Assembly: GCA_014885115.2 (NCBI GenBank)
Contig: WKLE02002111.1
Location: forward strand, 1 to 12,830
Reading direction: 5' to 3'
DNA from: Asterionellopsis glacialis
Taxonomy: Eukaryota > Bacillariophyta > Plagiogrammaphyceae > Rhaphoneidales > Asterionellopsidaceae
Length of the DNA: 12,830 nucleotides
Below, piece after piece: positions 9,290 to 12,830 of the stretch (position 1 is the stretch's first letter; every line of letters starts with the position of its first letter). Both the position numbers and the translations under genes were made by a program. The notes beneath the pieces were generated by a model, which was not told the origin of the DNA, searched no databases, and worked only from the letters and a program-made list of their open reading frames with translations.

Positions 9290-9633
9290 TCAAGATAACT
9301 GTGTTGCTAAAACAAGTGGAATTGCCTTCTTTTTTTCATTTGCCTGTTGTTGGTCATGAAGTACAATACTGGTTACACCAGAACCTGAGAGCCTAATTCT
9401 GTTATTCAAATTCAAAGGTAATGCAAATTCAATTTGTCCAGCAACTTGCTCAGCTGATTGCTCAGCTATCTGTAGTCAATAGGCAGGAGCTGGTACTTCT
9501 TGTCTGTCACTGCCATTTCTCTCTGTTCACATTCAAGATGTCTCAACAATTGTTGTGCATGAATTACAGAACATTTTACTCTACAATCAGCCTGCAGCAT
9601 ATTGTCAGTAGCACCAACAGGACCACCATAGAG
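9290..9633 (-). pseudogene. Protein-like fragments, possibly the N-terminal part of the transposase
   Basis: Two minus-strand frames look coding by composition. From 9633 to a TAG at 9468-9466 the reading begins LYGGPVGATDNMLQADC and contains LLRHLECEQREMAVTDKK. From 9475 to a TGA at 9292-9290, in another frame, it contains AEQVAGQIEFALPLNLNNR and GSGVTSIVLHDQQQ. A single frameshift near 9470 would join them. They sit directly upstream, on the same strand, of the transposase relic and share its lack of CpG. They may therefore be its N-terminal region or a second ORF of the same element. I recognise no domain. Chance open frames remain possible. Confidence 0.35.
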
Positions 9634-9708
9634 GAGACTTCAAAGGAATTCTCCTTGCACCTTTGTTAATGGCATTCTGCTGTGTGTTGGATTTTGAAAG
9701 TGGGGAGT

Positions 9709-10140
9709 TCACTCACCAAAAAAATACTCATTAGTCTGATCAAGGTACCTTGTGGTTGTGATCTGCAACCTGCAACTATAATTAGAAAACAAAGAATTAA
9801 AAATCACATCAATCAACCTCACATTCATCTTGTAGCTCTTCAAAGTGGAAGTAACTAAAGGTGTAAGGAATTTGTTAGCAACAAGAAGTGGTAAAATGTT
9901 CTCCCAAGGCACATCAGTGCCAGAAATGATGTTGCCAATGTTGCCCCTAAGTTCACCAAAATACCACCAGATGCCTTCATGGGCACTGCAAAAAAGTCAC
10001 TCCACTGTGGGTCCCTTGGTGTTTGTAGAAGAAGCTGCAATCACAGTGAGTGCAGCTACCTCCTTTGTTCTTTTGCAAACATCATGGAAATCACTTGAAC
10101 AACATCATTGTTGGCAAGAGAAAAACCTCACAGTATTGTC
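9709..10140 (-). other. Unidentified minus-strand coding-like stretch
   Basis: The frame from 9996 down to a TGA... region end at 9709 is open for 95 codons on the minus strand and includes WWYFGELRGNIGNIIS and VPWENILPLLVANKFLTPL. Beyond an in-frame TGA at 9999-9997 the same frame continues upstream with DFHDVCKRTKEVAALTVIAA. An overlapping frame (10040-9855) is also open, so frame choice is uncertain. It could be the 5' part of the element that contains the transposase, a separate relic, or chance; lack of CpG biases stop-codon statistics here. No family recognised. Confidence 0.25.
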
Positions 10141-11875
10141 GTGGTGAGTGGTGAGAATAAAAAAAGTTGCAGCTATTGCTAGTCCTACTGGACTGCTATT
10201 TATGTGTACAGTACCTTTCACAATTTGGATTTAATTTTGGTCAACCCACCATGACAATTTACGTGATCATTTATACTTCATGGAGAAAAAAATGAGACAC
10301 AACAATCTTCCAAGCATCATACAAATAGATGGCAAATAAAAAGACAGAAAAAGAGGAGAGTTGGTTTATTGTCATGTGTTTTTACAATTGTCAGGTGTGA
10401 CTCTTTGAGAAAAGTTGTGATTTTGCATTGTTATCTGTGTCTACATCCATGTAAAACACCAGCATAGAACACAGAAGATCCACCAATATCATCAGATACC
10501 ATCAAAATGAAAGGTTTATTGTTGTCTTCTTGTCATGCTTATGATTTTGATTGTGGTTGTTGTTTGTTCTGTTGTTGTCATAGTGTAATTCAGTTACAAC
10601 AAAGTCCCATGCATGTTTGGTCAATATAGGGATATGGATTTTATGAATAAGTGTCATAGTGACAGTATGGACAGTTTTGTCATGACTTTGCCTGAGTACA
10701 AAGCCAAGGGATCACTTTTGTAATGTTCGGCTTTCAGTTTTGTAAAGCAAAACTGATATTGTACTGATTACCAATTATTTTTTGTTTTTGTCATGTAGTA
10801 AGGGGGCAATTTTGGATGACAAAAAAAAGGTGTCAGTGGTTGGTTTTGGTTTTGTTGCATGGTAAGGGTTGGCCTGAACAAAGAGAACAGTTCTTAGGAG
10901 ATTGTGAGAATCACCCCTGCCTATCATCTGATATGGGCTATTTTTATCATATTCAGTGGAATACAATAATTATTGTTGGAATGTTTTGTTCTATGTTCTA
11001 CATAACTTAAATAATAATTGTAAGTCAGTAAGAGGTACAGTACAATGTGTAGCTACTGTATCCGGAGTATTGCTACAAGAGGATTCCCAATAAAAAATAC
11101 TAGAGCACATGTAATTACTCCAAGCTGATACAAAAGTATGTCATCATAGGGGAAAATTCAGCACAACATAATAAACAAAATAGAAGAATACTCCAACCAA
11201 TACCAGCAGTACCATACATGGAATTCCAGAGACATCCACTGCTCATCTTTAATCTGAAATGGGCAAAAGGGCTACATGTCTGTGTTCTCTGCTTCTGTTC
11301 TTGTCACGGAGTTTAGTCTGTAATGCTTGTGTAGGCCTGGTACAATTAGACATTTTCCTTCATTTTCTTTTGATACAAGCACATAGTAGGAATCTATATT
11401 GCTGTTTGTCCCTTGTTCCAAAGTTGAAACTGCAAAAAAGCAGAAAAAAAGTGATTTTGGCATCATAATGATAATGAAGTGCATAAACAATGCTACAAGA
11501 TCCCAATATATGATGCTCTAATATTTATCCATTGTTTGTCATTTATTAACAAGCTGTTGATTAATGTGTTTGATCACATTGAAAATGCTAACTCCTGCTG
11601 AAGAAGAACAGGGTCATAAAGTTACTTTTATATGAAAAAATCTACCAAATTATAGATGATAGGGAGTGCTTGTAATTAATTTCATGGCCAAAATCTTTAA
11701 GGTGAAACAACAATAATATTTTTGCTGAGCAGTGAAAGTGATTGATTTCATCTACCATTACAACAATCATCCAAACAATACCACAAATTTAAACATACAG
11801 TAACTACTTCATTAGTCATCTTACCTTTTGAGTTATCATTTATTATCAATTTGATTGATTGTTTGTTTTGTTTTT

Positions 11876-11894
11876 GGTTTGGTTTGGTTTGGTT
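11876..11894. repeat. (GGTTT)n short tandem repeat
   Basis: Three full GGTTT units and a partial fourth at 11876-11894, preceded by a related TTTGTTTTG run. It is too short and not of the TTAGGG type, so it is not telomeric. Confidence 0.85.
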
Positions 11895-12122
11895 CATGTT
11901 TGAAAGCCACGAAAGGTTCAGGTACTGTACAAATTGACAATCCACAAATGTTTCTTCACATTTTTACTGCAAAGACAAGAACAAACATGTAAAGTCTATG
12001 GTCCCAAACCATTTGTTGTTTAGTTATGATGATGGTTGCTGTGTCAATGGTGAAGTTGATTCTTGTTTTTCTGAGAGAAATATTTGTAGTTCTGATAGTG
12101 TAATATGTTTGCAGCAGTTTAA

Positions 12123-12139
12123 CCCCCCCCCCCACCCCC
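12123..12139. repeat. Poly-C tract
   Basis: Eleven C residues (12123-12133), an A, then five more C. It is notable in otherwise AT-rich DNA. Such tracts are prone to length errors in sequencing, so its exact length should not be relied on. Confidence 0.9.
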
Positions 12140-12300
12140 TTCAAATTTTGGATGAGACAGCTTGTAATGCATTATTTCAATCAAGATTCAGTACTATTAT
12201 CCTCTATAGTATGAATGGGTATGTTTCTATGCCAAATTTAACCCTACTACACCTGAAATAGCTGTCATCTGGGTAGATGGCTGAATACCATGAAGTGTCA

Positions 12301-12830
12301 GCATTTGCGATGGCGTATGCAAAAGTCGTGATTTCTTGTTGTAGACCTGCAATCCAGTGGCAGTTTTTATACAACATGTTAGTATAGATAGTAACAATAA
12401 AGAATATATAAAAATTGTCACCTACCTATTGATATGCTGATGAGTTATTCATTGTCGTTCACAAAAATGAGGTCGGTTCTTTTCGTCATTTCATTGTTCT
12501 TGTCAACAAAAATCCTGTAGTGCCTAGAGCAGGTATTGTACACGAAGTTGATTTCGCTGCATCGGAGGGAGACTGGTGGGGACCACAGACCAAATTAATC
12601 ATTTGACTAGCTGGACTCGACTTATGTACTGGTTCTACACAAGATTTGCGTACTGGTAAAGGGTCAAAACTAAACTCCGTGTCTTTCTGTGAAGCCAGTA
12701 GTATCTGGTACAGGTGCAACAGAATTCAAATAGGTCCTACTTACTACGAGTTTTGTTGCCTAGACATTTTCACTATATATAAGACTGGCGCTATTAAAAT
12801 GTTACCCCCTAGATTAATTCGACTCCTTTT
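12301..12830. other. Right edge with normal CpG content, no assigned gene
   Basis: CpG returns here (three in 12301-12340, three in 12541-12600). A minus-strand frame at 12719-12486 is open for 77 codons and the plus strand is also partly open over the same bases, so coding is not established; no motif was recognised. The segment may be the flank of a gene or element lying beyond the window. Confidence 0.4.
12774..12783 (+). promoter_or_regulatory. TATA-box-like sequence near the right edge
   Basis: tatatataag at 12774-12783 resembles a core TATA element and faces the right edge. With only 47 bases after it no transcript or start codon can be tied to it. In AT-rich DNA such a match is expected by chance, so this is a weak call. 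Confidence 0.2.

Larger units (their letters stand above)
7801..12300. other. CpG-depleted block (transposon graveyard)
   Basis: A line-by-line count finds 10 CpG dinucleotides in these 4500 bases: two in 7981-8040, one each in 8401-8460 and 8701-8760, one across 10140/10141, and one each in 10261-10320, 10681-10740, 11041-11100, 11281-11340 and 11881-11940. None lies in 8707-10139. By contrast about 16 lie in 1081-1380, and 7381-7440 alone has five. TpG and CpA are correspondingly frequent (runs such as tgtttgttctgttgttgtca). This is the pattern left by deamination of methylated CpG. It covers most of the transposase relic and continues about 2 kb past the last protein-like fragment, so further unrecognised elements may be included. 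Confidence 0.8.
10141..12300. other. T/G-rich non-coding stretch, no gene seen
   Basis: More than 2 kb with no convincing coding region on either strand. The open frames (for example 10775-11010, 11259-11490 and 11956-12261) are short, overlap on both strands, and have compositions that follow the base bias. The DNA is rich in TTTG/TTGT and CAAA/ACAA words, poor in CpG and dotted with simple repeats. No tRNA, rRNA, long terminal repeat or reverse-transcriptase motif was recognised. It is most likely old, mutated transposon or intergenic DNA. Confidence 0.5.

Noticed and set aside
9421..9669. 82-codon plus-strand ORF in the CpG desert
   Set aside because: Antisense to more protein-like minus-strand readings and without motifs; CpG depletion alters stop frequency.
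11876..11894. Telomere-like repeat
   Set aside because: The unit is GGTTT with fewer than four copies, not a TTAGGG array, and it is internal.
10141..12830. LTR retrotransposon
   Set aside because: No long direct repeats, primer-binding site, polypurine tract with matching ends, or reverse-transcriptase or integrase motif could be seen.
1..12830. CRISPR array, tRNA or rRNA genes, bacterial operon signals
   Set aside because: No regularly spaced repeats and no tRNA-like or rRNA-like segments were recognised; spliceosomal introns mark the DNA as eukaryotic.

Overview
The window looks like nuclear DNA of a photosynthetic stramenopile, most probably a diatom. This is inferred from three things: short (84-136 nt) spliceosomal introns with GTAAG/GTGAG donors, a membrane-anchored LRR protein of the kind abundant in diatoms, and a decayed DDE transposase with the sequence style of diatom elements. 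No species can be named from the sequence alone.

Layout. 1-876 is an upstream region with no gene, holding one perfect 25-bp palindrome. 877-3650 (+) is an eight-exon gene for a 712-residue type II membrane protein: a long disordered cytoplasmic head, one transmembrane helix, an LRR N-cap (C-E-W-S-G-V-S-C) and a ladder of leucine-rich repeats ending in a Cys-rich cap. From exon 3 to exon 7 each exon is exactly one LRR, and all seven introns are phase 1. 3651-4573 is a spacer between two convergent genes. 4574-6571 (-) is a three-exon gene for a 579-residue polytopic permease of the xanthine/uracil permease-like (NCS2-related) superfamily, with a long acidic tail. 6572-7705 is AT-rich spacer with several inverted repeats.

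The right third is different. From about 7800 to 12300 the DNA holds only 10 CpG dinucleotides in 4.5 kb (none between 8707 and 10139), whereas 1081-1380 alone has about 16. The left part of this CpG desert contains a minus-strand DDE transposase relic (7706-about 9195). All three catalytic Asp codons can still be found, but in pieces separated by frameshifts and stops. Further protein-like minus-strand fragments follow to about 10140; then come about 2 kb of T/G-rich DNA with simple repeats and no gene. CpG returns to normal near 12300. The simplest reading is an old transposon block eroded by deamination of methylated CpG.

The two intact genes need not be functionally linked. One is probably a surface receptor or adhesion protein, the other a transporter; they share only a 3' spacer. 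Nothing in the window is clearly a new multi-gene system. The most notable signals are the one-repeat-per-exon LRR architecture, the CpG desert and the unusual spacing in the transposase relic.
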